From the NCBI GenBank assembly GCA_964566545.1, contig CAZMIX010000002.1:1-64000 (forward strand): 64,000 bases of DNA, read 5' to 3'. A model generated the notes under the pieces. That model was not told where the DNA came from and did no database searches. It saw only the letters and a list, made by a program, of their open reading frames with translations. The position numbers were made by a program, and so were the translations under genes. Positions 55,002 to 63,622 of this stretch are shown piece after piece (within the stretch, counting starts at the first letter, position 1; each line of letters starts with the position of its first letter). The DNA comes from JAEYFP01 sp964566545. Lineage in GTDB: Bacteria > Bacillota > Clostridia > Lachnospirales > Lachnospiraceae.

Positions 55002-56300
55002 CTATACAAGCTTCCTGTTATCAATGACTCTCTTTGCCTTTCCTTCGCTTCTCGCCAGCGTTCTCGGCTCTACAAGCGTTACCTTGACCGCCAGACCGAG
55101 TGCCTGCTTTAATTCATGTGTGATTTTCTTCGTCAGCGCTTCCAGACCCTTCATGTCATCATCGAAATAGCGTTCCTGAACCTCTACCTGTACCTCCAGC
55201 GTATCCTGATGGTTGATTCTGTCCACGATCATCAGGTAATTCGGCGTCGTCTCATCCACCTCTAACAGCGCAGCCTCCACCTGTGACGGGAATACGTTGA
55301 CCCCACGGATAATCAGCATGTCATCGGAGCGTCCTTTGAATCTGGAAATTCTCGCAAGGCTCCTGCCGCATTCGCAGCGGCTGTAATCGATGCTCGTCAA
55401 GTCCTTTGTGCGGTATCTGATGAGCGGCAGCCCTTCCTTTGTCAATGTCGTAAATACAAGTTCGCCTATCTCGCCTTCACTGATCGGCTGCAGCGTCTCG
55501 GGGCTGATAATTTCAGGCAGGAAATGATCCTCATAAACATGCAGACCCTTATGGAAGCTGCAATCACACGCAACGCCCGGTCCCATGACCTCCGACAGTC
55601 CGTAAATATCAAATGCGTTGATATGCAGACGGTCTTCTATCTGAATGCGCATGTTTTCCGTCCACGGCTCCGCGCCGCAGATCGCAGCCTTCAGCTTGAT
55701 CCTGCCGATCGCGTCTTCAGCCTCAAGCGTCTCCGCAATATGCAGCAGATAGCTCGGCGTACAGGCGATGGCGGTCGCGCCAAAATCCTGCATCATATCG
55801 ATCAGCTTTCTCGTGTTGCCCGTAGACATCGGGACAACCGTCGCGCCAAGATGCTCCGCGCCATAGTGCGCGCCGAGTCCGCCTGTAAACAGCCCGTAGC
55901 CGTATGCCACCTGGATGATGTCCGATTTTGTGATGCCTGCCTGTGAAAATGCGCGCGCCACACACTCCGACCATACCTCGATATCCCTTCTCGTATAGCC
56001 GACGACAGTCGCTTTTCCGGTTGTGCCGGAGGAAGCGTGGACCCTGACAATTTCCGTCATCGGTACCGCAAACAGACCGAACGGATAGTTTTCGCGCAGA
56101 TCATCCTTTGTCGTATAAGGAAGCTTATTCACATCCTCAATTCCCTGGATGTCGCCCGGCTCCAAACCGACCTCCTGCATTTTCTTACGGTAAAACTCCA
56201 CATTATGGTAGACCCGATCTACCAGCTTCACGAGCCGTGTGCTCTGCAAATGGCTCATTTCGTCTCTGCTCATGCACTCCTTTGTCTCATTCCAAATCAT
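55002..56300 (-). CDS. paaK: Phenylacetate-CoA ligase family
   Basis: Adenylates an aryl acetate and transfers it to CoA, or runs in reverse to make ATP. The ANL fold of 432 residues contains the P-loop-like VHASSGTTGKATVVGYT, the aryl-binding YGYGLFTGGLGAHYG, IYGLSEVMGPGV (A5) and YRTKDLT, and the hinge/C-terminal lid with RGVNVFPSQVE and ARSEGKAKRV with the catalytic Lys. RBS GGAGGGTTACG. Sits between iorB and the ACT gene; with IorAB it would convert aryl-pyruvates to aryl acetates with ATP gain. Confidence 0.95.
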   Translation of the reverse strand: MIWNETKECMSRDEMSHLQSTRLVKLVDRVYHNVEFYRKKMQEVGLEPGDIQGIEDVNKLPYTTKDDLRENYPFGLFAVPMTEIVRVHASSGTTGKATVVGYTRRDIEVWSECVARAFSQAGITKSDIIQVAYGYGLFTGGLGAHYGAEHLGATVVPMSTGNTRKLIDMMQDFGATAIACTPSYLLHIAETLEAEDAIGRIKLKAAICGAEPWTENMRIQIEDRLHINAFDIYGLSEVMGPGVACDCSFHKGLHVYEDHFLPEIISPETLQPISEGEIGELVFTTLTKEGLPLIRYRTKDLTSIDYSRCECGRSLARISRFKGRSDDMLIIRGVNVFPSQVEAALLEVDETTPNYLMIVDRINHQDTLEVQVEVQERYFDDDMKGLEALTKKITHELKQALGLAVKVTLVEPRTLARSEGKAKRVIDNRKLV

Positions 56301-56338
56301 CGTAACCCTCCTGCCTGTTTTATAGTGCGTATTCTGTT

Positions 56339-56908
56339 TTATAATGCATATCCCGTTTCAAACGCTTTCCTGTTGATTTCGATCGTCTTTGGCTTTACCG
56401 TATTCTCGATCACGGCCAGCCAGTCTTCTTTTTTAAAGTCCATATGTTTTGCCGCAAGGCCGAGCACGATCACATTGAAGACCTTGGAATTCCCAAGCTT
56501 TTTCGCCTCCGCCATGGCATCCACCGAAATTACCTGATGTTTTTTTGACAGGTCCTCGATAATATGATCGGGGTACTGCGCCGCGCCCGTAACGACCGGC
56601 ATCGGATCGATGCGCTGGTCATTCACGACGAGAACGCCGTCCTTTTTCAGGAAATGCGCATAACGCATCGCCTCCAGCCGTTCAAAAGCGATCAGTACAT
56701 CCGCCTGTCCCTCTTCCACGATCGGCTCTGAAACCTTTTCTCCATATCTGACAAACGTGACGACCGAGCCGCCGCGCTGTGCCATTCCATGTACCTCCGA
56801 AAGCTTTACCTCATAACCGGCATGCAGCATAATTCCTCCCAGAATACGGCTTGTAAGAAGGGTTCCCTGTCCGCCGACACCGACAATCATGATATTTTTT
56901 GTCTCCAT
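56339..56908 (-). CDS. iorB: Indolepyruvate:ferredoxin oxidoreductase, beta subunit
   Basis: Gamma-type pyruvate:ferredoxin oxidoreductase domain that completes the IorAB enzyme, which oxidatively decarboxylates aryl-pyruvates to aryl-acetyl-CoA. Family motifs are IMIVGVGGQGTLLTSRILGG at the N-terminus and SEVHGMAQRGGSVVTFVRYG. The 189-residue length is standard. A perfect RBS (AGGAGGAGAAAA) lies in the 10-bp gap after iorA, so the subunits are co-translated. Confidence 0.96.
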   Translation of the reverse strand: METKNIMIVGVGGQGTLLTSRILGGIMLHAGYEVKLSEVHGMAQRGGSVVTFVRYGEKVSEPIVEEGQADVLIAFERLEAMRYAHFLKKDGVLVVNDQRIDPMPVVTGAAQYPDHIIEDLSKKHQVISVDAMAEAKKLGNSKVFNVIVLGLAAKHMDFKKEDWLAVIENTVKPKTIEINRKAFETGYAL

Positions 56909-56918
56909 TTTTCTCCTC

Positions 56919-58667
56919 CTACTGAACCGTCACATCATAAATCGCGCCGAATTTGCACATTTGTCTGCAAAGGCCGCAGCCGTTGCACATCGTTTCATCG
57001 ACGAAGGGGATTCCGTCCGGCTTTTTCGTGATGGCCGGGCAGCCCGGCTTCAAGCACATGCCGCACTTTTTGCACGCGTCGCTGTCCACCTCGCATTTTA
57101 CCGTGGCGGGCGCCTTATTTAAAAGTACGCAGGGGGATTTCGTGATGACCACGGAAATCTCATCCTTTGTAACCGCTTCCTTCACAAGCTTTTCAAGACC
57201 GTCCATATTGAACGCGTTGATCTCCGTCACATTTCTAATGCCGATCGCCTTGCACAACTCCATGATATTGATCGCCGGAACCGTGTCGCCCTGCAGCGTC
57301 TTGCCTGTTGCGGCGTGCTCCTGATGTCCGGTCATGCCCGTCGTGGAATTGTCAAGGATCATGACGGTGCCCGTCCCCTGATTGTATACCATGTTCATCA
57401 GGGAGTTGACGCCCGTATGCATGAACGTGGAATCGCCGATGACCGCAACCCAGTTTTTGATAAAGTCCTTGCCCTTTGCTTTCTCCATGCCGTGCAGGGT
57501 AGAAATGCTCGCTCCCATGCACACGGTCGTATCGATGACATTTAATGGCGGTACGGCGCCGAGCGTATAACATCCGATATCGCCTGCCGCGTGGATTTTT
57601 AGTTTATTTAAAACGGTATACACGCTTCTGTGCGGACAACCCGGACATAAGATGGGGGGTCTGTTCGGAACACTGGCCGCCTCCATGATTTCCGGCTCCT
57701 GCTTTAAAATTGCTTTTTTCAGAAGATTCGCGCTGTATTCGCCCTGTACGGTCAAAATTTCCTTACCGACCGCCCGAATGCCCCAGGATTTCACCTGCAG
57801 CTCGATGACCGGATCCAGTTCCTCGATGATATACAGCGTCTCCACCTTGGACGCAAAGTCCTCGATCAGCTTTCTCGGAAGAGGATTGACGATGCCAAGC
57901 TTTAATACGGAAGCGTTTGGCAGCACTTCCTTTACATATTGGTACGGAATCCCGCTCGTGATAACGCCGATTTTCGTATCGTTCATCTCGACTCTGTTGA
58001 TCGGAAACAGGCAGGAATCCTCAATCAGCTTCTTTTCTCTCGCTTCCACGACAAGATGGCGGTTCTTTGCGTTTGCCGGCATCATGACATTCTTTGCGAC
58101 ATTTCTCTCATAAGGCTTGTCCGCGACATCTTCCCGCTCCTCAAGCGTAACCATACCCTGAGAATGGGAAAGCCTCGTCGTCGTGCGCAGGATGACAGGC
58201 GTATCATACTGCTCGCTCATCTCAAAAGCAAATTTCATAAAATCCTTTGCCTCCTGAGAATCCGCCGGCTCCACGACCGGCACCTGCGCGGCCCTTGCGA
58301 CCATTCTGGAATCCTGCTCGTTCTGGGAGCTGTAAAGCCCAGGGTCGTCCGCTGCCACGAGCACAAGACCGCCATTCGCGCCTATGTATGATACGGTATA
58401 AAGAGGATCCGCCGCCACATTCACGCCGACGTGCTTCATCGAAGCCATGGCGCGCACGCCGCTGATCGAAGCGCCGATCGCGACTTCCATCGCCACCTTT
58501 TCATTCGGCGACCATTCGCAGTAAATATCCTCCCTGTACTTTACGATATTCTCACTGATTTCCGTGCTCGGCGTACCCGGATATGCGGCGGATACTTTCA
58601 CGCCAGCCTCATAAGCGCCGCGCGCGATCGCCTCATTTCCGAGCATCATCGCTTTTTTTTCGCTCAT
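56919..58667 (-). CDS. iorA: Indolepyruvate:ferredoxin oxidoreductase, alpha subunit
   Basis: Thiamine-diphosphate and iron-sulfur subunit. The N-terminal PFOR domain (AAYPGTPSTEISENI; GVRAMASMKHVGVNVAADPL) is followed by the TPP domain with CPGCPHRSVY and GDSTFMHTGVNSLMNMVYNQ and the metal-binding Asn. A ferredoxin-like end carries two 4Fe-4S motifs, CKKCGMCLKPGCP and CNGCGLCRQMC. 582 residues is normal. RBS AAAGGAGATTTTT. First gene of the ior-paaK operon, with a consensus promoter and hairpin in its leader. Confidence 0.97.
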   Translation of the reverse strand: MSEKKAMMLGNEAIARGAYEAGVKVSAAYPGTPSTEISENIVKYREDIYCEWSPNEKVAMEVAIGASISGVRAMASMKHVGVNVAADPLYTVSYIGANGGLVLVAADDPGLYSSQNEQDSRMVARAAQVPVVEPADSQEAKDFMKFAFEMSEQYDTPVILRTTTRLSHSQGMVTLEEREDVADKPYERNVAKNVMMPANAKNRHLVVEAREKKLIEDSCLFPINRVEMNDTKIGVITSGIPYQYVKEVLPNASVLKLGIVNPLPRKLIEDFASKVETLYIIEELDPVIELQVKSWGIRAVGKEILTVQGEYSANLLKKAILKQEPEIMEAASVPNRPPILCPGCPHRSVYTVLNKLKIHAAGDIGCYTLGAVPPLNVIDTTVCMGASISTLHGMEKAKGKDFIKNWVAVIGDSTFMHTGVNSLMNMVYNQGTGTVMILDNSTTGMTGHQEHAATGKTLQGDTVPAINIMELCKAIGIRNVTEINAFNMDGLEKLVKEAVTKDEISVVITKSPCVLLNKAPATVKCEVDSDACKKCGMCLKPGCPAITKKPDGIPFVDETMCNGCGLCRQMCKFGAIYDVTVQ

Positions 58668-58810
58668 AAAAATCTCCTTTCATTCGTTTGTTTCTCTTAT
58701 ATATATTCAGTCACAGTTCAGCCGTTGTCTAAACTGTAGCCCTATTCCTGCAACCGGCCGCCCCGCGCTGCTTCTTCACTTTAACTCATTAAACTAATTG
58801 GGGCATTCTC

Positions 58811-58840
58811 AAAAGAAAGCCTCGTCCCAAAGGAACGAGG
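58811..58840 (-). promoter_or_regulatory. Promoter-proximal terminator-like hairpin in the iorA leader
   Basis: On the minus strand CCTCGTTCC-ttt-GGGACGAGG (one U-G pair) followed by CTTTCTTTT. It begins only about 18 nt after the predicted start point and 150 nt before iorA, so full-length transcription must pass it. No T-box or riboswitch sequence precedes it. Confidence 0.6.
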
Positions 58841-58864
58841 TATGCCTTCTCTTTTCTACCTATA

Positions 58865-58893
58865 ATATTATGCAATGACGCCCTGATTGTCAA
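58865..58893 (-). promoter_or_regulatory. iorA operon promoter
   Basis: Minus strand TTGACA (58888-58893), 17-bp spacer, TAATAT (58865-58870). It lies in the 462-bp gap 58668-59129, which otherwise holds the leader hairpin, the divergent symporter promoter and the 15-bp repeats. Confidence 0.8.
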
Positions 58894-59006
58894 GGAAAAC
58901 TTGCTTATTTACCGCTCCTTAAGCCCGATGTTTCCTTCCTGTTTTTCCTGTTTTTGCATCTCTTACGCGTTTCCTTTCCATTTATCCGTTTAGGCCTATA
59001 ATCTCC

Positions 59007-59035
59007 TTGACAATCAATTTTTGTTTTGTTACTAT
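59007..59035 (+). promoter_or_regulatory. Symporter promoter
   Basis: TTGACA (59007-59012), 17-bp spacer, TACTAT (59030-59035). Strong sigma-A match with the predicted start inside the first 15-bp repeat. Confidence 0.8.
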
Positions 59036-59036
59036 T

Positions 59037-59081
59037 GCTTTAACGCGTTGCGCTTTAATGCGTTGCGCTTTAACGCATTGG
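59037..59081 (+). repeat. Three 15-bp tandem repeats at the symporter transcription start
   Basis: GCTTTAACGCGTTGC (59037), GCTTTAATGCGTTGC (59052) and GCTTTAACGCATTGG (59067) are contiguous. Each contains an AAYGCRTT dyad (AACGCGTT is a perfect palindrome in the first). Position from about -5 to +40 of the promoter suggests a multi-site operator. Confidence 0.85.
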
Positions 59082-59129
59082 CGCACCGGGGCAATCGGAC
59101 TATACTATTCGAAATGAGAGGGAATCATT

Positions 59130-60656
59130 ATGGGATTTAAAGTATCAATGTTAGTCGTTTTTTTTGCGATTATGATTATCATCGGTTTTTACGCAAGAAA
59201 ACACGCGACGAATGTTAACGACTACGTACTGGGCGGACGTAGCGTCGGACCGTGGCTGACCGCCTTCGCTTACGGCACCTCCTATTTTTCCTCCGTCGTA
59301 TTTGTCGGCTATGCCGGACAATTCGGTTGGAAATACGGACTTTCCGCCACGTGGATCGGCATCGGCAATGCTTTCATCGGCAGCCTGCTCGCATGGGTCG
59401 TACTCGGCAGACGTACGCGGATCATGACAAAGGAATTATCCTCCGCCACGATGCCGGACTTTTTCGGAAAGCGTTTTGAAAGCAAATCCATCAAGCTGGC
59501 GGCCTCCGTCATCATTTTCGTATTTTTGGTGCCCTATACCGCTTCTGTTTATAACGGTCTTTCGAGGCTGTTCGCAATGGCGTTCAATGTTCCGTATGCG
59601 GCCTGCATCATCGCTATGGCGCTTTTGACCGGCGTCTATGTCATCGCAGGCGGTTATATGGCGACCGCCATCACCGATTTTGTTCAGGGCATCATCATGC
59701 TCGGCGGCATCATCGCGGTCATCGCCGCTGTTTTGAATGGCCAGGGCGGCTTTATCGAAGCAGTCGGAAAGCTCGCACAGTTTGAAAGCGACATCGAACC
59801 GACGCTCGGACAGCCCGGCGCTTTTGCTTCTTTCTTCGGCACGGATCCGGCCAACCTCATCAGCATCGTCATCCTGACCTCGCTTGGTACATGGGGACTT
59901 CCGCAGATGGTACATAAATTTTACGCGATCAAGGACGAAGCATCCGTTCGGACCGGCACGATCATCTCCACGATTTTTGCGATCGTCATCGCAGGCGGTT
60001 CTTATTTTATCGGAAGCTTCGGCAGATTATATGACAATCCTTCTCTGTACAAGGCTGACGGCAGCATGATCTATGACGCGATCATGCCGTACATGCTGTC
60101 CACCTTATCCGACGCTTTGGTCGGTATCGTAGTTGTGCTCGTGCTGTCGGCTTCGATGTCCACGCTTTCCGCGCTCGTGCTGACCTCCTCTTCCACGCTG
60201 ACGCTTGATTTTATCAAGGATTCGCTTGTGAAGGATATGAGCGAGAAAAAGCAGGTTCTGACGATGCGTATCCTCGTGGCTTTCTTTATCGTCGTTTCCG
60301 TCGCGCTGGCACTCAATCCTCCGACATTTATCGCACAGCTCATGGGCATTTCCTGGGGTGCGCTGGCAGGCGCGTTCTTAGGACCGTTCATCTATGCGCT
60401 CTACTGGAAAAAGACGACGAAAGCAGCCGTATGGGCCAGCTTCATTTTTGGCGTCGGCATTACCGTTCTCAATCTGTTCGTCAAGATCTTTTCCTCGTCG
60501 ATCACGGCAGGCGCGTTCGCAATGGTCGCTTCGCTCATCATCGTGCCGGTAGTCAGCCTGCTTACGCCGAAGCTTTCCCAAAACTCCGTAGACACGATTT
60601 TTGAATGCTGCACGGAAACCGTTACTGTTTCCCAAAAGAAATCGCTGGATGAATAA
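59130..60656 (+). CDS. Sodium:solute symporter (SSF family)
   Basis: Sodium-coupled importer of 508 residues with about 13 TM helices in the LeuT-like fold. The family signature region AGGYMATAITDFVQGIIMLG (TM5-6) and GTWGLPQMVHKFYAIKDEAS are clear, as is DYVLGGRSVGPWLTAFAYGT near the start. Substrates in this family include proline, pantothenate and carboxylates. Divergent from the ior-paaK operon, so an aryl acid or amino acid is conceivable but unproven. RBS GAGAGGGAATCATT. Confidence 0.93.
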   Translation: MGFKVSMLVVFFAIMIIIGFYARKHATNVNDYVLGGRSVGPWLTAFAYGTSYFSSVVFVGYAGQFGWKYGLSATWIGIGNAFIGSLLAWVVLGRRTRIMTKELSSATMPDFFGKRFESKSIKLAASVIIFVFLVPYTASVYNGLSRLFAMAFNVPYAACIIAMALLTGVYVIAGGYMATAITDFVQGIIMLGGIIAVIAAVLNGQGGFIEAVGKLAQFESDIEPTLGQPGAFASFFGTDPANLISIVILTSLGTWGLPQMVHKFYAIKDEASVRTGTIISTIFAIVIAGGSYFIGSFGRLYDNPSLYKADGSMIYDAIMPYMLSTLSDALVGIVVVLVLSASMSTLSALVLTSSSTLTLDFIKDSLVKDMSEKKQVLTMRILVAFFIVVSVALALNPPTFIAQLMGISWGALAGAFLGPFIYALYWKKTTKAAVWASFIFGVGITVLNLFVKIFSSSITAGAFAMVASLIIVPVVSLLTPKLSQNSVDTIFECCTETVTVSQKKSLDE

Positions 60657-60691
60657 GAGATAAAAATTATAATTTATCTACAAACTAAACA

Positions 60692-60722
60692 AATGCCGGA
60701 AATCCTCATAGGTTTCCGGCAT
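60692..60722. terminator. Terminator between the symporter and ilvE
   Basis: ATGCCGGAAA and TTTCCGGCAT form a 10-bp perfect stem with an 11-nt loop. T-rich tracts follow on the minus strand (TTTGTTTAGTTTG) and weakly on the plus strand. Confidence 0.8.
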
Positions 60723-60761
60723 TCTCATATTCTCTTATAGGATCACAGTCTATCCATTTAC

Positions 60762-61832
60762 CTATTCCACTTCCACTACCCAGCCTTTTGGCCCTTCTAT
60801 TCTGCCAAGCTGAATGCCTGTCACCGTGTCATAGAGCTTTTGGCTGACAGCACCAATACCGCCGTCTTGAATCTGGAAAACCTGATCCTCGCAGCGTAAA
60901 TGACCGACCGGCGAAATAACGGCCGCCGTACCGGTTCCCCATACTTCCTCAAGCGTTCCATCCTCTGCGGCCGCAAAAATTTCCTCGACCGAAACCCTTC
61001 TCTCCTCTACGGGAAGTCCCCACGATCTGCAAAGTGCGATACAGGAATCACGTGTGACGCCAGGAAGAATGCTTCCGTTTAATATTGGCGTAACGACTGT
61101 TCCGCTGATTTTGAAAAAGATATTCATCGCGCCTACTTCTTCGATATATTTTCTATCAATACCGTCAAGCCAAAGCACTTGTGAATAGCCCTCCTCATGC
61201 GCCTTTACCTGCGCAGCAAGACTTGCCACATAGTTCGCGCCCGTCTTCGCTTCGCCGACACCGCCTCTGACGGCTCTGACATACTCATCCTCAATCCAGA
61301 TTTTTACCGGATTCAGTCCTTCTGGATAATACGCGCCAACCGGCGAAAGAATGATGATGAACTTGTAGGTATTGGAAGGCCGCACACCAAGGAACGGATC
61401 CGTCGCGATGATAAACGGTCTAATATAAAGGGATGTTCCCGGCTTTGTCGGAATCCATGCCGCATCGATCTTTACAACTGCTTTCAGAGCCTGCAGATAA
61501 TCTTCAAGCAGAATTTCCGGAATACAGATCCTTCTGTTTGTATTATTGGTTCTCTCCGCATTTTTATCGGGACGGAACAAAAGAATCCTCCCATCGTCCG
61601 CTTTATAAGCCTTTAATCCCTCAAACATCTCCTGCCCGTAATGGAATACCATGGCGGACGGAGCCAGCGACAGATTCTGATAAGGGATGACTCGCGCATC
61701 AATCCACCCTTTCCCTGCTTCATAATCCATCACAAACATATGGTCTGTAAAAATAGTACCAAATATAAGCGGATTATCTGCACTCGGCAGCGGCTTAGGT
61801 GTTGTTGTCTTTTCAATTCTGATGTCTAACAT
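60762..61832 (-). CDS. ilvE: Branched-chain amino-acid aminotransferase
   Basis: Last step of Val, Leu and Ile synthesis and first step of their breakdown, using 2-oxoglutarate/glutamate. Fold-type IV PLP enzyme of 356 residues; the eukaryote-like BCAT class shows FHYGQEMFEGLKAYKADDGR, FRPDKNAERTNNTNRR and the PLP lysine region VGEAKTGANYVASLAAQ. The C-terminus has SILPGVTRDSCIALCRSWG and EVWGTGTAAVISPVG. RBS AGAAAGGGAGAGATTT. The upstream region has TTGACA at 61911-61916 but no T-box that I could see. Confidence 0.96.
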   Translation of the reverse strand: MLDIRIEKTTTPKPLPSADNPLIFGTIFTDHMFVMDYEAGKGWIDARVIPYQNLSLAPSAMVFHYGQEMFEGLKAYKADDGRILLFRPDKNAERTNNTNRRICIPEILLEDYLQALKAVVKIDAAWIPTKPGTSLYIRPFIIATDPFLGVRPSNTYKFIIILSPVGAYYPEGLNPVKIWIEDEYVRAVRGGVGEAKTGANYVASLAAQVKAHEEGYSQVLWLDGIDRKYIEEVGAMNIFFKISGTVVTPILNGSILPGVTRDSCIALCRSWGLPVEERRVSVEEIFAAAEDGTLEEVWGTGTAAVISPVGHLRCEDQVFQIQDGGIGAVSQKLYDTVTGIQLGRIEGPKGWVVEVE

Positions 61833-61989
61833 AAATCTCTCCCTTTCTCTGTTGATAAAGTTTTCTGAGAAATAACCATAGGTTCATTATTATACTTTTA
61901 ATTTACAATGTCAAGTATTTGTGATACACTATTCTATAGTTATTTTGTTAAATTCAGACAATCCATATGGGGGTTTTAGGTGAAATAGC

Positions 61990-63078
61990 ATGGGTTTTTT
62001 TCTAAGGATAAAGGATTTATTAAACAAAGATGTTTCCGCCGAAAATGAATTAAAAGATATGGCCGTATTACTGCGCATTCTCTGCATTGCAGACGCAGTT
62101 TTCCACTTTATTCATTTCTTTATCTTTATTCCAAGTTTTGGTGTCTGTATGAGCGCCCTTGCGCTCATTTATTGCCTCGGTATGATTATGATTCTGTTTG
62201 TGACCTACCGGGATAAGACCCGGCTTTCTTTGCTTCTGTATGCGGGGCTGCTCATCCTAAGCATGGTTTCTTACTCCGCTTTTTTCGGTGCATCACCCGG
62301 TTATCACTTTGGTCTTTTTACAATTATTCTTCTTTTTTACTTCAAAACAAATGAAATACCTGCTTTCAAAATGTTCTGTTCTCTTGTTTGCACATTTTTT
62401 TATATTGCCGTAGTTGTCTATGTCAGGCAAAAGGGGGCTGCTTTTTCACTCTCGAGCAAGCTGGAATTGTCTCTGTTCGTTTTAAATTCGGTCAGCCTGT
62501 TTATTAAAATTACGATTATTTCCCGTTTTTACTGCTTGAAATTTTCTTCATCTGAGGAGAAAATCCTCCAGTATGCGAAAAAGCTCGAATACCTTGCTAC
62601 GATTGATACGCTGACCCAGCTTCAGAACCGCCGCGGTATGATGAAGCATCTCAAGAAGCTGGCCGACGGCTACTCTTCGACTAACCAGCCGTTTTCTCTC
62701 GTATTGAGCGATGTGGACTTCTTTAAAAAAGTAAACGATACCTACGGACATGATACCGGGGATTATGTCCTTGTTAATTTAGCAGCGTTGTTTGAGGACT
62801 TCATGAAAGATAAAGGACGTGTCGCGCGTTGGGGCGGCGAAGAATTCCTGTTTGTCTTTGAAGGCACAAACGGCGATTTTGTATTTGAAGAACTGAACAA
62901 ATTAAAATTCCTCGTCGAAAAAACAATTTTTTCTTATAAAGACTATCATTTCAGCATCACAATGACCTTCGGCCTTGAAGAATATGACTCTAACGCCGGC
63001 ATCGAAAAAACAATAGAAAAAGCAGACGAAAAGCTTTATCAGGGCAAAGAATGCGGCCGCAACTGCGTCATTTATTAA
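61990..63078 (+). CDS. Membrane diguanylate cyclase (GGDEF)
   Basis: Makes the second messenger c-di-GMP. About six TM helices (residues 28-180) form a sensor without a recognised ligand domain, a short helical linker follows, and the GGDEF domain (about 205-360) contains the active-site RWGGEEFLFVFEG. TIDTLTQLQNRRGMMKHL and SDVDFFKKVNDTYGHDTGDY are typical. No RxxD inhibitory site is obvious five residues ahead of GGEEF. Start ATG with TTAGGTGAAATAGC. Single gene ending in a strong shared terminator; possible partner of the PilZ protein. Confidence 0.95.
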   Translation: MGFFLRIKDLLNKDVSAENELKDMAVLLRILCIADAVFHFIHFFIFIPSFGVCMSALALIYCLGMIMILFVTYRDKTRLSLLLYAGLLILSMVSYSAFFGASPGYHFGLFTIILLFYFKTNEIPAFKMFCSLVCTFFYIAVVVYVRQKGAAFSLSSKLELSLFVLNSVSLFIKITIISRFYCLKFSSSEEKILQYAKKLEYLATIDTLTQLQNRRGMMKHLKKLADGYSSTNQPFSLVLSDVDFFKKVNDTYGHDTGDYVLVNLAALFEDFMKDKGRVARWGGEEFLFVFEGTNGDFVFEELNKLKFLVEKTIFSYKDYHFSITMTFGLEEYDSNAGIEKTIEKADEKLYQGKECGRNCVIY

Positions 63079-63110
63079 AAATCGCCATGACCCTATGCAT
63101 GGCGATTTTT
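63077..63110. terminator. Bidirectional terminator between the diguanylate cyclase and folA
   Basis: AAAAATCGCCATG and CATGGCGATTTTT, a 13-bp perfect stem with an 8-nt loop and A/T runs on both sides. Confidence 0.92.
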
Positions 63111-63112
63111 AT

Positions 63113-63601
63113 TTATTTTCTTTCATATTTCTGGAAGGTATATTCCAAATTAAAATACGTCTGTTCCTCGCTCTCCGCAGTCTTTGTCCATTCAGGCATC
63201 TGCGCGAGATCGGGAAAATAAGCGTCCGCATCAAACGCATGATCAATTTTTGTCACATGCGCAACATTGCAATACGGAAGCATCTGCCTATAAACACTGT
63301 CCCCTCCAATGATATAGATGTTTTCGGATAGATATTTTTTCAGCTCATCCAGAAGCGCCTCGATTGAGTGAACTACGACAGCGTCCTTCACCCAATAGTC
63401 GGCATCGTGTGATAAAATGATATTCGTCCTGTTTTTGAGAGGAAGCCCTCCCGGAAACGTCTCAAGTGTCTTCCTTCCGAGCACGATGACTTTTCCCGTC
63501 GTCTCCTCCCGAAACATTTTATGGTCATTTGGAATGCTGACAAGCAGTCTGCCGCTATTGCCGATTGCCCAGTTCTTATCCACAGCCACGATCAAATTCA
63601 T
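63113..63601 (-). CDS. folA: Dihydrofolate reductase
   Basis: NADPH-dependent reduction of dihydrofolate produced by thymidylate synthase. The 162 residues begin MNLIVAVDKNWAIGNSGRLL; IPNDHKMFREET holds the active-site acid, GKVIVLGRKTLETFPGGLPL the NADPH-binding loop, and IYIIGGDSVYRQML the second cofactor loop. RBS GAGGAGATAATTT. Lies 21 bp after thyA on the same strand, the usual thyA-folA pair. Confidence 0.96.
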   Translation of the reverse strand: MNLIVAVDKNWAIGNSGRLLVSIPNDHKMFREETTGKVIVLGRKTLETFPGGLPLKNRTNIILSHDADYWVKDAVVVHSIEALLDELKKYLSENIYIIGGDSVYRQMLPYCNVAHVTKIDHAFDADAYFPDLAQMPEWTKTAESEEQTYFNLEYTFQKYERK

Positions 63602-63622
63602 AAATTATCTCCTCTTTTTATC

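Noticed and set aside
58668..59000. T-box or riboswitch in the iorA leader
   Set aside because: The hairpin starts about 18 nt after the promoter, leaving no room for an aptamer, and no T-box sequence is seen.
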